Shown here in pieces: positions 44,589-54,638 of a stretch of DNA of 64,000 nucleotides. The position numbers and the translations under genes are program-made. Numbering within the stretch: the first letter of the stretch is position 1; every line of letters starts with the position of its first letter. This DNA comes from Bacillus halotolerans (GTDB taxonomy: Bacteria > Bacillota > Bacilli > Bacillales > Bacillaceae): positions 62,001-126,000 of the forward strand of contig NZ_LPVF01000012.1 in NCBI RefSeq assembly GCF_001517105.1, given 5' to 3'. The notes under the pieces were generated by a model that was given only the letters and a program-made list of their open reading frames with translations, had not been told where the DNA came from and made no database searches.

Positions 44589-45779
44589 TTATATGTTGAC
44601 GCGAAAACTCTTTAGTCCGTATATCACGCTATTTTCAATCGGGGTAATACTGACTGGCTCCATATGAGAAAACGTTTGAGTCAATGCCGTTAACGCGATG
44701 GCTGCTTCAAGCCGTGCAAGGGGAGCCCCAAGACAAAAATGAATGCCGTGGCCAAACGCAATATGCGGATTGGGGTGGCGGTGAATATCAAACTTGTGCG
44801 CCCTGTCAAACTTCGCTTCATCACGATTTGCTGACGCCACAAACGCCAACACCATGTCGCCTTCTTTTATCTGATGGCCACCAATCTCTGTATCCCGTTT
44901 GGCAATTCGCCGCAAAACAGGTGCAGGCGCCCTGAAACGCAGAGCTTCTTCCACCGCCTGAGGCACCAGCTCTGGATTCCGCTGCAATTCGTCATAAGCG
45001 CCCGGCGTGTCTAAAATGCTGTACATCGCGTTTGAAATTAAGTTCGTTGTCGTTTCGTTTCCCGCCACCAGCAGCAATGTACAAAACGGAATCAGCTCTT
45101 CTCCGGAAAGCTTCTCGCCGGTTTCTTCTGCTTTAATTAAAATGGAGATGATGTCCTGTTCCGGTTTCTTCCGTTTTTCTTCTATGATGCCGGCAAAAAA
45201 CGCGGCTAGCTCTTCCTCGCACTTGTTCCGCTCTTTCAGAAAGGCTTTCTCCGCTTCCTCACTTCCATCTCTTGGTGTGCTCACCAAAATATCAGACCAT
45301 GTCTTAAACGCATCCATATGCTCTGAAGGAACGCCTAAAAGCTCAGATATCACAATGACAGGAAGCGGATATGAGAAATCCTGAACCAAATCAAACTCGC
45401 TTCGTCCATGAAAACGATGTATCAGATCATCTGCGATGTCTTGAATTCTTGGTTCCCACTGCTTCATGACACGCGGTGTAAACGCTCTATTGACAACAGA
45501 ACGGATTTGCGTGTGTCTTGGCGGGTCCATATTAATGATCGAATTCCCGATAGAACTTGTCTGCTCCGGCATATAACTGGAGAAAAGCTCTTTATCCCCA
45601 ATCACTTTTTTGACATCATCATAAAGAAAAACACTCCATACTTGATTGTCTTCATCATAGGTAACAGGAGCTTCCTTTCTCATCGATTCGTACCACGGAA
45701 ACGGATGATAAGCATCCTGTTTATTTTTTCCGTTCATCAGTGCACGCTGCAAAGCTTGTCGCCGATTTACCACATTCAT
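44589..45779 (-). CDS. yjiB: Cytochrome P450 CYP109B1 (YjiB)
   Basis: 396 residues from ATG 45779 (GGGGAGGGG six bases upstream); upstream in-frame sequence to 45959 is not credible. I-helix LLLVAGNETTTNLI, ExxR in EEALRFR, heme Cys in FGHGIHFCLGAPLARLE. Monooxygenase with broad substrate range (fatty acids, terpenoids, statins in the 168 orthologue). Operon with yjiC. Confidence 0.95.
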   Translation of the reverse strand: MNVVNRRQALQRALMNGKNKQDAYHPFPWYESMRKEAPVTYDEDNQVWSVFLYDDVKKVIGDKELFSSYMPEQTSSIGNSIINMDPPRHTQIRSVVNRAFTPRVMKQWEPRIQDIADDLIHRFHGRSEFDLVQDFSYPLPVIVISELLGVPSEHMDAFKTWSDILVSTPRDGSEEAEKAFLKERNKCEEELAAFFAGIIEEKRKKPEQDIISILIKAEETGEKLSGEELIPFCTLLLVAGNETTTNLISNAMYSILDTPGAYDELQRNPELVPQAVEEALRFRAPAPVLRRIAKRDTEIGGHQIKEGDMVLAFVASANRDEAKFDRAHKFDIHRHPNPHIAFGHGIHFCLGAPLARLEAAIALTALTQTFSHMEPVSITPIENSVIYGLKSFRVNI

Positions 45780-46167
45780 GCTTTTCCCCTCCCCATGAAA
45801 GAAAAGATTCAGCAATTGACGAACTTCACCACCTCCTGCTATCGAAAAAGAGAGGGACATCCATTTTGTCGTCTGAAACAGCAGGCAGGTCTTCAAGATG
45901 CCGGTGCAGGCATCATATAATCCCCCTCGAATGTTGTTCATCTTACCATAATCTTTCAATTTTTTCTATTACGCACACCCGATTTGGTTCACAACGTGAC
46001 CTTAGGCATGCTCATCGATTTTAGAAACGCAATCAATAGCTTATAAAAATCTCACACGTCGCCCTCATCCGCAACGTAAGCACTACTCTAAAAGATGACT
46101 TTTCCATTATGTAAAGTAAGCTGAAGATATGATTAAATAGAAAGTAAAATGGTGAAGGAGAGAACAA

Positions 46168-46446
46168 ATGACAGCACAGATCAACCGTAAAAAATTAGTT
46201 GTCGGCATCGTACTTTCACTTGCATTTGTATTGTTTGTGTTCTCTTTTTCTGAGAGACATTCAAAACCGCTCGTTGAGGGAAAAAAACAGGAAAACTGGC
46301 ATACTGTCGTCGACAAAGCCTCTGTCGACATATATGGAAGCCGTTTAGTTGAAGAAAACAAACTAAAACAAAAGCTCGGCCATAAACAAGCCGATTCGGT
46401 ACTAACCCTTTTGAAGCTAGCCAGCGAAAAACATATTGCCCTGTAA
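46168..46446 (+). CDS. yjiA: Small membrane-anchored protein YjiA
   Basis: 92 residues. One N-terminal membrane anchor (KLVVGIVLSLAFVLFVFSFS, residues 7-26), then a charged extracellular segment. GGAGAG ribosome site. Function unknown; symbol by synteny with 168. Confidence 0.8.
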   Translation: MTAQINRKKLVVGIVLSLAFVLFVFSFSERHSKPLVEGKKQENWHTVVDKASVDIYGSRLVEENKLKQKLGHKQADSVLTLLKLASEKHIAL

Positions 46447-46477
46447 AAACAAAAAAGAGCCCCCGGCTCTTTTTTGT
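46447..46477. terminator. Bidirectional terminator between yjiA and yjhB
   Basis: AAAAAAGAGCC-CC-GGCTCTTTTTT (46451-46475). Confidence 0.85.
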
Positions 46478-47095
46478 TTAATCCAATACAGTTTTTTTAT
46501 CCGTATGACGCTGAAAATCAAAAAGCATGCTGAGCTGTGACTGTGTGTTTCGTTTTGGAGAAAGCGGAGGGAGCCTGTCTTCCGGAAAAAAAGCAGCATG
46601 GTTCGTCTCAATCCCGGTTTTCTGCTGCCCGCCCGTTATGCTGCATTCAATGAAGATCTTATAGTAATGATAAGGCTGAGGGGGGTGAGGATGCTTATGG
46701 CTGTCCAGCACGGCCAGTAATCGGGAAGGCACTGTATCGTACCCCGACTCTTCTTTGATTTCCTTGATCACATTTTCAGCGGGTGATAAACCAATTTCAC
46801 AAAACCCGCCTGGGAGTGACCACAGCTCGTCATGCTTCTCCCGGACAAGCAATATGCGATTCTCTCGAAATACCGCTCCGCGAACATCCGCCTTCGGTGT
46901 CGGATAGCCTTTCTCGCCTTTCCATAAATCAGTGATGACTTCAATGTCCTTCTCCGAGTAATCGGCCATCATCTCTGCGCTGAGCTTCATCAGCTCTTCG
47001 TACCTTTCCCTGTCATACACATCCTTGGAAAAAGCAAGCCCCGCCTGTGCGATCGCCTGAATTCGCTGTGCCCGTTCCAGCCATTTGGTTTGCAT
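46478..47095 (-). CDS. yjhB: NUDIX hydrolase YjhB
   Basis: 205 residues. Nudix box beginning GGFCEIGLSPAENVIKEIKE and ending with the ESGYD segment near residue 96-118 (GX5EX7REUXEEXGU type with K for R). An N-terminal helical extension typical of ADP-sugar-type hydrolases. Substrate unknown. GAGGTGAT ribosome site. Confidence 0.9.
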   Translation of the reverse strand: MQTKWLERAQRIQAIAQAGLAFSKDVYDRERYEELMKLSAEMMADYSEKDIEVITDLWKGEKGYPTPKADVRGAVFRENRILLVREKHDELWSLPGGFCEIGLSPAENVIKEIKEESGYDTVPSRLLAVLDSHKHPHPPQPYHYYKIFIECSITGGQQKTGIETNHAAFFPEDRLPPLSPKRNTQSQLSMLFDFQRHTDKKTVLD

Positions 47096-47143
47096 AATTG
47101 ATCACCTCACTACTATTTTATACTATCAATCTCTTTTAAATTA

Positions 47144-47180
47144 AAAAAGCATGCTCCGATTTTCCGGTGACATGCTCAAA
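47144..47180 (-). terminator. Terminator of yjhA
   Basis: GAGCATGTCACCGG ... GGAGCATGC-type stem followed by TTTTTTAAT on the minus strand. Confidence 0.6.
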
Positions 47181-47187
47181 AGATACC

Positions 47188-47775
47188 TTAATTCAGTTTT
47201 ACGAAATATGTAATATCCTCTGTTTCAAAATTTAAAAACGATGGACTATATGACAAATTAAGGTTTTTTTCTCCTTTTGGAATCACGAAACTGACTGTGC
47301 CTGTTACCTTTTTACCCGAGGCTAACTTTCCTGATTTAAGGCTTGTTTTCAGGTCAGCAGTAGATACTATGTTTGCTCTGATTGATTGATCTTTGCCATC
47401 TTTCAATTCAAAACCGCCACTCGTATAATTGAAAGACTTGTCGCTTGTATTTTCGATCGTTACCTCAGCTATTAAAAATTCTTCATTATTATTTATTGTT
47501 TTTTCTTTCTCTCCAATTTTTGTCTTATACTCGCCTTGTTCTGCCGTCGTATATACTTTATTGACCGAGAAATTTGTGCTGGAAGCTTTAAAAGTTTCGC
47601 CTACTTTATGCACCTTTTCATCCGTTTTGGTTTCTTTTTCCTCTGTTTTCTTTTCCGTTGCTGTTACTTCTTTCTTTTCTGTCTTTTGCTCAGCTGACGC
47701 ATCACTGGACTGGCTGCACGCAGAAAGCGCAGATCCAATCGTTAGCACAAACAAAATGAATAATGCTTTTTTCAT
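47188..47775 (-). CDS. yjhA: Lipoprotein YjhA (DUF4352)
   Basis: 195 residues. Lipoprotein signal KKALFILFVLTIGSALSAC with lipobox LSAC, then a Lys/Glu/Thr-rich linker (about 60 residues) and an immunoglobulin-like DUF4352 domain (NEEFLIAEVTIENTSDKSFN). Anchored to the outer face of the membrane; role unknown. Confidence 0.88.
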   Translation of the reverse strand: MKKALFILFVLTIGSALSACSQSSDASAEQKTEKKEVTATEKKTEEKETKTDEKVHKVGETFKASSTNFSVNKVYTTAEQGEYKTKIGEKEKTINNNEEFLIAEVTIENTSDKSFNYTSGGFELKDGKDQSIRANIVSTADLKTSLKSGKLASGKKVTGTVSFVIPKGEKNLNLSYSPSFLNFETEDITYFVKLN

Positions 47776-48029
47776 TGCTGTTCCTCCATCTAAAGTAATC
47801 GTTTTCTATTATAATCACGCTTTTCCTTTTCTTAACAGGGAACAAAGTAACAAATTACTCTATCATATTCATTCATAGTATAGGTCAGCCAATGACATAG
47901 ATATTTATCCTTTACTGGAAAAAATACTGGACAGGCCGATGATGGCTTATCCTCTTCCAAAACAAAAGCTTCTTTGTCTTGTTTCTATTTTAGATATTTT
48001 CTCCTAGTTCCCAAGACTCATCTCACAAA
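47776..48029. other. Intergenic region between yjgD and yjhA
   Basis: About 250 bases, AT-rich, holding the yjhA promoter region. No gene seen. Confidence 0.5.
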
Positions 48030-48060
48030 AAACCCGAGCTGGCATTAGCCGGCTCGGGCG
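48028..48060 (-). terminator. Terminator of yjgCD
   Basis: CCCGAGCCGGC-TAAT-GCCAGCTCGGG followed by TTTTTTGTG on the minus strand. Confidence 0.88.
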
Positions 48061-48064
48061 GGTG

Positions 48065-48625
48065 TTAATCTCGCTTATCCATTCCCCTTTTCTCTCGGGG
48101 TTCCTGATGATGTTTTTGATGTTCCGGAGGCTGAGTTGTGCGTTCCAGCTCCTTTGTATCTTGTCCCATTCCTTTTAAAAAGGAGAACAGCAGCGTAACC
48201 GCTTTGTTGATTTCCGGGTCTTTAAGCGAACGGATGATATCAAAATAACCTGTTTTCTCTTCACTGTTCTTCTGTTCTACCGCGTTCGCCACACCGGCAT
48301 TCACTTTCAAAATGAGCGGCTCCAGCTGTTTGACATCCAGCATGCCGAGTGTTCCAAACAGGAGAAGCAGGTTTTTAAGCATATTGGCCGTTTCCTCTGT
48401 ATCTGCCTTTTTCACTAAGATGTCAAGGACTTTATCACCTTGGCCAAAAAGGCCGCGGAGCAAAGGCAGTACGCCCCGATCGTTCATGTGCCCAAGCATA
48501 TGCAGCGTCTCCAGAATGGCTTCTTTGTTGTCGACTAAGGCATCTTCGATTTCTTCCAAATCACGTTTGCGCTGATCTTCTTCGGTCACCTGTACTTTCT
48601 GAATGCGTTTAATCGCTTTAGCCAT
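48065..48625 (-). CDS. yjgD: DUF1641 protein YjgD, partner of formate dehydrogenase
   Basis: 186 residues from ATG 48625, overlapping the yjgC stop by eight bases with GGGGGA upstream. Helical DUF1641 core ([36 protein letters not shown]). The gene is linked to formate dehydrogenase genes across Firmicutes and probably aids assembly or membrane docking; compare yjlC beside ndh. Confidence 0.9.
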   Translation of the reverse strand: MAKAIKRIQKVQVTEEDQRKRDLEEIEDALVDNKEAILETLHMLGHMNDRGVLPLLRGLFGQGDKVLDILVKKADTEETANMLKNLLLLFGTLGMLDVKQLEPLILKVNAGVANAVEQKNSEEKTGYFDIIRSLKDPEINKAVTLLFSFLKGMGQDTKELERTTQPPEHQKHHQEPREKRGMDKRD

Positions 48626-51575
48626 TGTGCCCAATCCCCCTTTTCACAGCATCGCCAGGGAAGATGTAATCCTTCCGCGCCCATTTTTTATGAACCTGCA
48701 CACCGATTTGCGGCTGCGGATTTCCGTTGCGGTGATTGATTTTAGGCAGCGGATTGATTCCATCCTGCTTCAAGATTTCCATCTTCGCTGATGTTTCTTT
48801 GTACGCAGGCGTGTCAGTATCCTTGTCTGCGTGGCTGCCTGTTAACAGGTTGATCGCCGCTTCCCCAGAATCGTTCATTGGCAGATACACTTCCTTCCCT
48901 TTGACACGATCAGTGATCAGGCATTTCACCTTCACATTTCCAAAAGGCGACGTGAGTCTGACAAGGGTCCCGTCTTGGATCCCCCGTTCTGCCGCAAGCT
49001 CTGGAGAAATTTCTAAGAATACATGCGGCGTTTTTTCAGAAATACCTTTTGATTTATACGTCAGGTTTCCTTCATGGAAGTGCTCCAAGAGTCTGCCGTT
49101 ATTTACATGGATGTCATATTCCTCACCGAACTCCTCAGGCTCAGTCCATTGAACCGGATAAAGAATCGCTTTGCCGTCCGGAAAAGGAAAGCGTTCTGTA
49201 AAGAGTAAAGGTGAATCCTTCCCATCAGCACTTACAGGCCATTGCAGGGAGTTGTAGCCCTCAAGACGTTCATAAGTTACTCCTGCATAAATTGGTGACA
49301 GCATTGCAGCTTCTTCCATAATGTCGGAAGGATGCTCATAATTCCAATTAGCCCCAAGCTTATTCGCTACCTCCATAATAATCTGCCAGTCCGGCTTTGA
49401 TTCACCCATAGGTTCAAATACCTGGTATAAACGCTGAATACGGCGTTCAGTGTTTGTAAAGGTTCCTTCTTTTTCAAGGCTCGGGCTCGCAGGAAGAACA
49501 ACATCTGCAAATTCTGCCGTCCGAGATAGGAAAATGTCCTGCACAACAAAGAAATCAAGTTTTTCATATGCAGCGTGTACATGATTGATATTAGAATCGA
49601 CAAGGCCCATTTCTTCCCCTTTTACATACATCGCTTTCAGCTGGCCAGAATGGATTTTTTCAATCATTTCATGGTTGGTCATGCCCGGCTCCTTCGGCAG
49701 CTGTACACCCCAGGCTTGTTCGTATTTCTTGCGGACTTGTTCATCCTTCACTTTTTCATAGCCCGGCAGGCTGTCTGGCATGCTTCCGAAGTCACTTGCT
49801 CCCTGCACGTTGTTATGGCCGCGTAATGGATAAGAACCCGCACCCGGTTTTCCGTAGTTTCCTGTGACAAGCAGCAAATTTGAAATCGCAGTGCTTGTAT
49901 CGCTGCCTCCAATGTGCTGTGTCACGCCCATGGCCCACAACGCGCACACACTGTCAGCCTCATGAATCATTTCAGCCATCTGAATCAGGGTTTGTTTATC
50001 AATTCCGGTTTTCTCCTCTGCATATTCAAGTGTGTACGGCGCCAGGCTTTTCACGTATTTATACCGGCCGTTGACCCTTTCCTGCAAAAAGCGTTCATCG
50101 GCCTTGCCGTTTTCAATCAGATATTTGGCGATGGCATTCAGCCAGACGATATCTGATCCGGCACGCGGCTGAACAAATAGATCAGAACGCTCAGCCATTT
50201 CGTGTTTTCTGATATCAGCCACGATGACCTTCTGCCCTCTCAGCTTGTGAGCCCGTTTAATGCGGGTAGACAAGACCGGATGCGACTCTGATGTGTTCGA
50301 ACCGATAATTAAAACAAGATCTGCCTGGGCGATATCTGTAATCGATCCTGAGTCACCGCCGTATCCGACTGTTCGGAACAGGCCGGCAGTAGCCGGAGAC
50401 TGGCAATAGCGCGAGCAGTTATCCACATTATTTGTGCCGATAACCCCTCTGGCCAGCTTTTGCATCAGGTAGGATTCTTCATTCGTACATTTAGACGACG
50501 TGATAAAAGCAAGTGAGTCAGGGCCACATTCTTCTTTCAATTCAGTGAACTTGCTTGCGATCAGTGTTAAGGCTTCCTCCCACTCTGCTTCCCGGAAATG
50601 GTCGCCTTCGCGGATGAGCGGTTTTGTCAGACGCTCCTCGCTGTTTACAAAATCCCAGCCGAACTTGCCTTTTACACAAGTGGAAATGCCATTGGCAGGC
50701 GCCTCCTCCTGAGGCTCCACTTTCAGAATATCTCTGCCCTTAGTCCAAACATCAAAACTGCAGCCGACACCGCAATAGGTGCAGACGGTTTTTGTTTTTT
50801 TGATTCGTTCATCACGCATGGCAGATTCCATGTCAGAAATGGCGAGAATCGAGCCGTATCCTGTCTCTACGCCTTTCGTGATCTCGATCATCGGGCGCAG
50901 TGATTCGTTATTGATGCCTGTTAAATATCCGGCTTCCCCTTCCATTCCTTTTTCCATCATCGCGTTGCACGGACATACGGTTGAGCAATGGCCGCACGAC
51001 ACACATGACGACTCGTTAATCGGCACGTCATTATCCCAAATGACGCGCGGGCGTTCCCGCTCCCAGTCAATCGTCAGTGTTTCTGTCACCTGTACGTCTT
51101 GGCATGCTTCGACACAGCGGCCGCACAAAATACATTGATCAGGATCATACCGGTAAAACGGATGGGATTCATCCTTATGATAAGGCTTTTGATCAAACGG
51201 GATGCTTTGGTGATTGATTTTCATTTCCTTCACCGTATTATGTATTTCGCATCCTCCATTGTTGTAATCGCAAACTGTACAGTAAAGCTCATGATTATAT
51301 AAGATTTTATCCATCCCGATGACCTGTGCCTTTTTCACGTCAGACGCAAGCGTATCAATGACATCGCCATCCTTTATTTCAGCTGAGCACGATCTCTTCA
51401 GCTCACCATTGATGCTGACGATACACGTATCACATGTTTCTATCGGCCCAAGGCTCGGATGATAGCATACTTGCGGCACTTCGATTGAACTGTTATTCAA
51501 AAGCTGCAGCACCGTCTGGTCTCCGGCTGTCTCCATCTCAACGCCGTTGATTGTTACTTTTTTTGTGTCCGCCAT
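48618..51575 (-). CDS. yjgC: Molybdenum-dependent formate dehydrogenase YjgC
   Basis: 985 residues from ATG 51575. N-terminal 2Fe-2S ferredoxin domain (Cys in [16 protein letters not shown]), NuoG-like His-Cys segment, two 4Fe-4S clusters ([31 protein letters not shown]), then the molybdopterin catalytic unit with its own 4Fe-4S ([13 protein letters not shown]), and active-site Cys in [14 protein letters not shown]. Oxidises formate to CO2. A sigma-B promoter lies upstream. Confidence 0.94.
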   Translation of the reverse strand: MADTKKVTINGVEMETAGDQTVLQLLNNSSIEVPQVCYHPSLGPIETCDTCIVSINGELKRSCSAEIKDGDVIDTLASDVKKAQVIGMDKILYNHELYCTVCDYNNGGCEIHNTVKEMKINHQSIPFDQKPYHKDESHPFYRYDPDQCILCGRCVEACQDVQVTETLTIDWERERPRVIWDNDVPINESSCVSCGHCSTVCPCNAMMEKGMEGEAGYLTGINNESLRPMIEITKGVETGYGSILAISDMESAMRDERIKKTKTVCTYCGVGCSFDVWTKGRDILKVEPQEEAPANGISTCVKGKFGWDFVNSEERLTKPLIREGDHFREAEWEEALTLIASKFTELKEECGPDSLAFITSSKCTNEESYLMQKLARGVIGTNNVDNCSRYCQSPATAGLFRTVGYGGDSGSITDIAQADLVLIIGSNTSESHPVLSTRIKRAHKLRGQKVIVADIRKHEMAERSDLFVQPRAGSDIVWLNAIAKYLIENGKADERFLQERVNGRYKYVKSLAPYTLEYAEEKTGIDKQTLIQMAEMIHEADSVCALWAMGVTQHIGGSDTSTAISNLLLVTGNYGKPGAGSYPLRGHNNVQGASDFGSMPDSLPGYEKVKDEQVRKKYEQAWGVQLPKEPGMTNHEMIEKIHSGQLKAMYVKGEEMGLVDSNINHVHAAYEKLDFFVVQDIFLSRTAEFADVVLPASPSLEKEGTFTNTERRIQRLYQVFEPMGESKPDWQIIMEVANKLGANWNYEHPSDIMEEAAMLSPIYAGVTYERLEGYNSLQWPVSADGKDSPLLFTERFPFPDGKAILYPVQWTEPEEFGEEYDIHVNNGRLLEHFHEGNLTYKSKGISEKTPHVFLEISPELAAERGIQDGTLVRLTSPFGNVKVKCLITDRVKGKEVYLPMNDSGEAAINLLTGSHADKDTDTPAYKETSAKMEILKQDGINPLPKINHRNGNPQPQIGVQVHKKWARKDYIFPGDAVKRGIGHNG

Positions 51576-51620
51576 CTCCATTCCCCTTTCTTGCGTTTAT
51601 ATACCGAATTACCCATTTCA

Positions 51621-51646
51621 GTTCCCTTACACGTGCTGATTAAAAC
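51621..51646 (-). promoter_or_regulatory. Sigma-B promoter of yjgCD
   Basis: Minus-strand GTTTTA (51646-51641), 14-base spacer, GGGAAC (51626-51621). Consistent with general-stress control of yjgC-yjgD. Confidence 0.7.
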
Positions 51647-51665
51647 ATACAGAGCGCATACAAAT

Positions 51666-51690
51666 GTTTTAATGCACAAACACCGGGAAA
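51666..51690 (+). promoter_or_regulatory. Sigma-B promoter of yjgB
   Basis: GTTTTA (51666-51671), 13-base spacer, GGGAAA (51685-51690), about 32 bases before ATG 51722. Divergent from the yjgC promoter. Confidence 0.78.
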
Positions 51691-51721
51691 CGTCATGATA
51701 GACATAAAGGGAGGGATAACC

Positions 51722-52288
51722 ATGAAGAAAACCATTTCCGCATTAACAGCAGCGGCAGCACTGTCAGGCACTGTTTTTGGCTTTGGGACGGCAATTCCGG
51801 CAAAAGCTGCCGCTCAGACAAATCCTCCTGCTGAAGAAACAACCTCATCATCCGCTGAGCTTGTAAAAAATCTTTATAACACCGCTTTTACAGGTGAAAT
51901 GCCGCAGCAGGTAGAAGGTCTTACGATTAACAAAAGCACAAAAGGGGATGTCCATGCCAAGATGGGAGAACCTGAAAGACCGGCTGGAGAAAACAATATG
52001 TTTGATCTATACAGCTGGAATATGGGAAATCCCGGCTACGGCTTTTCCTATAACAAGGACATGACCATTTCAGAAATCCGTTACTTTGGAACCGGAGTAG
52101 AACGCCGTCTGAATCTAGGAGGGGTTACACCGGATGTGCTGAGCGATCAAATTGGCCCCGCCGACCGAATTTTAACCGTCCCATTCACGGATGAAATCGA
52201 CTATATCTATGATACAGGCCGTTATGAGCTCCATTTCGTCATTGGAAAAGATCAGACAGCCGACCATGTCAATCTAAGAGCAAGATAA
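51722..52288 (+). CDS. yjgB: Secreted stress protein YjgB (DUF4309)
   Basis: 188 residues from ATG 51722 with GGGAGGG. Signal peptide KKTISALTAAAALSGTVFGF to the AKA cleavage region near residue 31; the rest is a small beta-rich DUF4309 domain (MPQQVEGLTINKSTKGDVHA). Function unknown. Sigma-B promoter upstream implies stress induction. Confidence 0.88.
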   Translation: MKKTISALTAAAALSGTVFGFGTAIPAKAAAQTNPPAEETTSSSAELVKNLYNTAFTGEMPQQVEGLTINKSTKGDVHAKMGEPERPAGENNMFDLYSWNMGNPGYGFSYNKDMTISEIRYFGTGVERRLNLGGVTPDVLSDQIGPADRILTVPFTDEIDYIYDTGRYELHFVIGKDQTADHVNLRAR

Positions 52289-52289
52289 A

Positions 52290-52322
52290 AGTACCTGCGG
52301 CTGTTCAGCCGCTTTTTTTATG
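52290..52322 (+). terminator. Terminator of yjgB
   Basis: GCGGCT-GTTC-AGCCGC followed by seven T's. Confidence 0.88.
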
Positions 52323-52389
52323 GACAAAGTGAGGATGGATTCCTTACAATACATGGGAGGGAAAATGCTGGAAGAGGTATCAATCATTC

Positions 52390-52782
52390 ATGAGAAGGAA
52401 CCGGTTCATATATGCGGCCTTTACAATCCTCATCATTGGGTTGGGACTGGGGTCAAGAGCATTCTCCAGTTTTCTCCCGGATATCGTCAATGCCTATCTC
52501 GGAGATGCACTGTGGGCCGCAATGATTTTTACGGGCTGCGGCTTTCTGTTTCATACGATGAAAACCATCACAACAGGCATTATCAGCCTTTCATTTTGCG
52601 TTATTATCGAATGCAGCCAGCTGTACCATGCTGAGTGGATCGACCGGATCAGGGACACTTCGCTCGGCGGCCTCGTGCTGGGGTACGGATTTTTATGGAG
52701 CGATATCATAGCTTATACGATGGGAATTGTCACCTGCACACTCATAGAGCTGATCCATCAAAACATTAAAAAGCGCCGCTGA
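52390..52782 (+). CDS. yjgA: Membrane protein YjgA (DUF2809)
   Basis: 130 residues, four membrane segments (AAFTILIIGLGLGSRAFSSF first). DUF2809 family of unknown function. The ribosome site (GAAGAGG) is 12 bases from ATG 52390, so translation may be weak or start elsewhere; other frames here are shadows. Confidence 0.82.
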   Translation: MRRNRFIYAAFTILIIGLGLGSRAFSSFLPDIVNAYLGDALWAAMIFTGCGFLFHTMKTITTGIISLSFCVIIECSQLYHAEWIDRIRDTSLGGLVLGYGFLWSDIIAYTMGIVTCTLIELIHQNIKKRR

Positions 52783-52796
52783 CGTGACGCTTTTTC

Positions 52797-53696
52797 TTAT
52801 GTCGAGAACAGCCCGCACTGAGACAGAATCGTCTCTGTATCCAAGAGTGTGGCCTCCTTTATATCGACACGGTGTTTATTCATAAAAGACTGAACAGCGT
52901 GATATCCAACCGCATATCCGGCAAAAGCAGATAATCCCGCCGGCTCGAAGCCTTGCGCTTTCGCTATTTGATCTCCAAACATGTAACGGCTCACCTCCGA
53001 AAAGCCTTTTTCGTCAATCACCTCTTTTATAACTTCAATGGAATATTGCAAATCGTCCCGATCAAAGCGAGTAACCCAAGGGCCTAATTGTTCTTCGCCA
53101 AAGAGCTCCCGCGCAAATGACTCAGCCAGCCCTTCAATGACAAGATAATCCCCGACTGACACAGAACCTCGGTGAAAATCAAAATACGAAAACCGCAGAT
53201 TATGGTGAAATTCACGGGCAATAATCGATGAAATCCTAAGAAGGTTATAGCTGTTCGGATACATCCAAACGTGAATAAAGCCTGGAATTCCCCCAAACCC
53301 GCAATACCCTTTTTGCAGCTTCAGCTTGCTTGGATCAGCAATGTAAAGCCCGAACCTCATTTCTTCCGCATTTACTCGCAGCTTTTCACGCTCGGCAAAA
53401 TGTATACACTGCTGCAGCGCAGATTCAGCAGTCTCCGCAATATGCAACTGCTGCAGTTTTCTTAATGCTTTCTGTCCGGTTTCAGCATCACACACATCCA
53501 AATAACCAAGCATCTTTACAGCCATGATTACATCATATCCATTCGGTGTCTTCGCTTTTAGGGGAACCTGTATGGCGCTCCACATTTTTTCAAACGGTCC
53601 CATCATCGTATACCGAAATTCGTCCGCTCTTTCGTGTTCTTCCATCGAAAACAGCTTTTCATATTGCTGAAAGGTCTGTTCTATTACGATATTCAT
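52797..53696 (-). CDS. yjfC: DUF2268-type putative zinc protease YjfC
   Basis: 299 residues. Carries the DUF2268 core: SSIIAREFHHNLRFSYFDFH and LVIEGLAESFARELFG. The family metal motif is usually HExHH; here the first His is Arg (REFHH), so catalytic zinc binding may be weakened; the second motif EGLAES is intact. Role unknown. Symbol by synteny. Confidence 0.85.
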   Translation of the reverse strand: MNIVIEQTFQQYEKLFSMEEHERADEFRYTMMGPFEKMWSAIQVPLKAKTPNGYDVIMAVKMLGYLDVCDAETGQKALRKLQQLHIAETAESALQQCIHFAEREKLRVNAEEMRFGLYIADPSKLKLQKGYCGFGGIPGFIHVWMYPNSYNLLRISSIIAREFHHNLRFSYFDFHRGSVSVGDYLVIEGLAESFARELFGEEQLGPWVTRFDRDDLQYSIEVIKEVIDEKGFSEVSRYMFGDQIAKAQGFEPAGLSAFAGYAVGYHAVQSFMNKHRVDIKEATLLDTETILSQCGLFST

Positions 53697-53772
53697 CCTA
53701 ATCCCTCCTTACAAAAAATATACGGTATGCCGCAGCGTAAGGGTCAACATAAAAAATTAAGCCTTTCTGCCC

Positions 53773-53799
53773 TATAAAATCAAAGCCGCCCGCCGATAG
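53773..53799 (+). promoter_or_regulatory. Sigma-D promoter of yjfB
   Basis: -10 GCCGATAG (53792-53799) matches the sigma-D GCCGATAT element; the -35 region has TATAAA (53773-53778) instead of a perfectly spaced TAAA. Confidence 0.7.
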
Positions 53800-53821
53800 G
53801 TAAGGCATAGGAGGTGTAGCA

Positions 53822-53989
53822 ATGGATATTCCTGCATTATCAGTTGCCATGCATCAAGCAAATCTGGCCCAAAATGTTGATATCGCTTTAACGAAAAAGA
53901 TGCTGGACACTGCCCAGCAAAATGCTGATCAAACCCTTAAGCTGATTCAGCATCCGACGCTCGGACAAAAAATTGACCTGAAAGCTTAG
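53822..53989 (+). CDS. yjfB: Putative motility protein YjfB
   Basis: 55 residues: MDIPALSVAMHQANLAQNVD and continuing QNADQTLKLIQHP. Belongs to the YjfB small motility-associated family, and a sigma-D promoter precedes it, so it is expressed with flagellar genes. AGGAGGTG ribosome site seven bases from ATG. Exact role unknown. Confidence 0.88.
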   Translation: MDIPALSVAMHQANLAQNVDIALTKKMLDTAQQNADQTLKLIQHPTLGQKIDLKA

Positions 53990-54000
53990 CTTCACACCCC

Positions 54001-54040
54001 AGGCGGCCAAGTACTCCCTCCCGGCCGCCTTTATTTTTCA
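54001..54040 (+). terminator. Terminator of yjfB
   Basis: AGGCGGCC ... GGCCGCCT (54003-54030) followed by TTATTTTTC. Confidence 0.85.
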
Positions 54041-54114
54041 AAAAAAAAGCATGCATGTTTTGGCCTTTCCTCCGTATGATTTATTGTTTGTCATTTTAAG
54101 GAGGTCAGGAAGAA

Positions 54115-54588
54115 ATGAAAAGAATGGTTAAAAAGGTGTCTTTGGTGTTATTCGCATTCGTATTTATTTTTGCCATCAAGGGAGCACCCGCTCATGCGGA
54201 AACGCATGCCTACGATGGAAAAAGCCCTTATTACAATGATTGTGCGTCCAGCGCCGCCACAAAAAAATCTTCTAACTTAGTGAACGCTAACAATCAAGTC
54301 ATCGGAGTCGTCGAGCTCAAGTTCAGCAGTACATGCAAAACGGCATGGGCAAAAATAACGATGAACAACACCTTGACAACAGGCTATGAAGCAAATGCGG
54401 AAATAACCCGGAACACAGATAAAAAGAGATATAACTGTGACTCTGCAGGCGGCAATGGCAAAGCGGTGGCAGGCCAAAAATCTTGTTATACGCCTATGGT
54501 CTATGACTTAGACCCGAGAACCTCCTACGCTTTCGGTAAATATTCAGGCCCCAACCTGAATGTATGGGCAACCACAGGCTCTTATTAA
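54115..54588 (+). CDS. yjfA: Secreted protein YjfA (DUF2690)
   Basis: 157 residues. Signal peptide (KKVSLVLFAFVFIFAIKGAP, cleavage near AHA at 29-31), then a DUF2690 domain with paired Cys (NDCASSAATKKS; SSTCKTAWAKI; YNCDSAGG; KSCYTPMVYD). DUF2690 occurs in secreted proteins of Bacillus and Streptomyces; function unknown. AAGGAGGTC ribosome site. Confidence 0.88.
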   Translation: MKRMVKKVSLVLFAFVFIFAIKGAPAHAETHAYDGKSPYYNDCASSAATKKSSNLVNANNQVIGVVELKFSSTCKTAWAKITMNNTLTTGYEANAEITRNTDKKRYNCDSAGGNGKAVAGQKSCYTPMVYDLDPRTSYAFGKYSGPNLNVWATTGSY

Positions 54589-54634
54589 AAAGAAAAAAGG
54601 CTGTCCAACGGGCATTTCCCGCGACAGCCTTTCC
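54589..54634. terminator. Bidirectional terminator between yjfA and pdaC
   Basis: AAAGGCTGTC ... GACAGCCTTT with an A-run before and T's after. Confidence 0.85.
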
Positions 54635-54638
54635 ACAT

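Noticed and set aside
45780-45959. 60-residue N-terminal extension of the P450
   Set aside because: ATG 45779 has an excellent ribosome site and gives the family length of 396.
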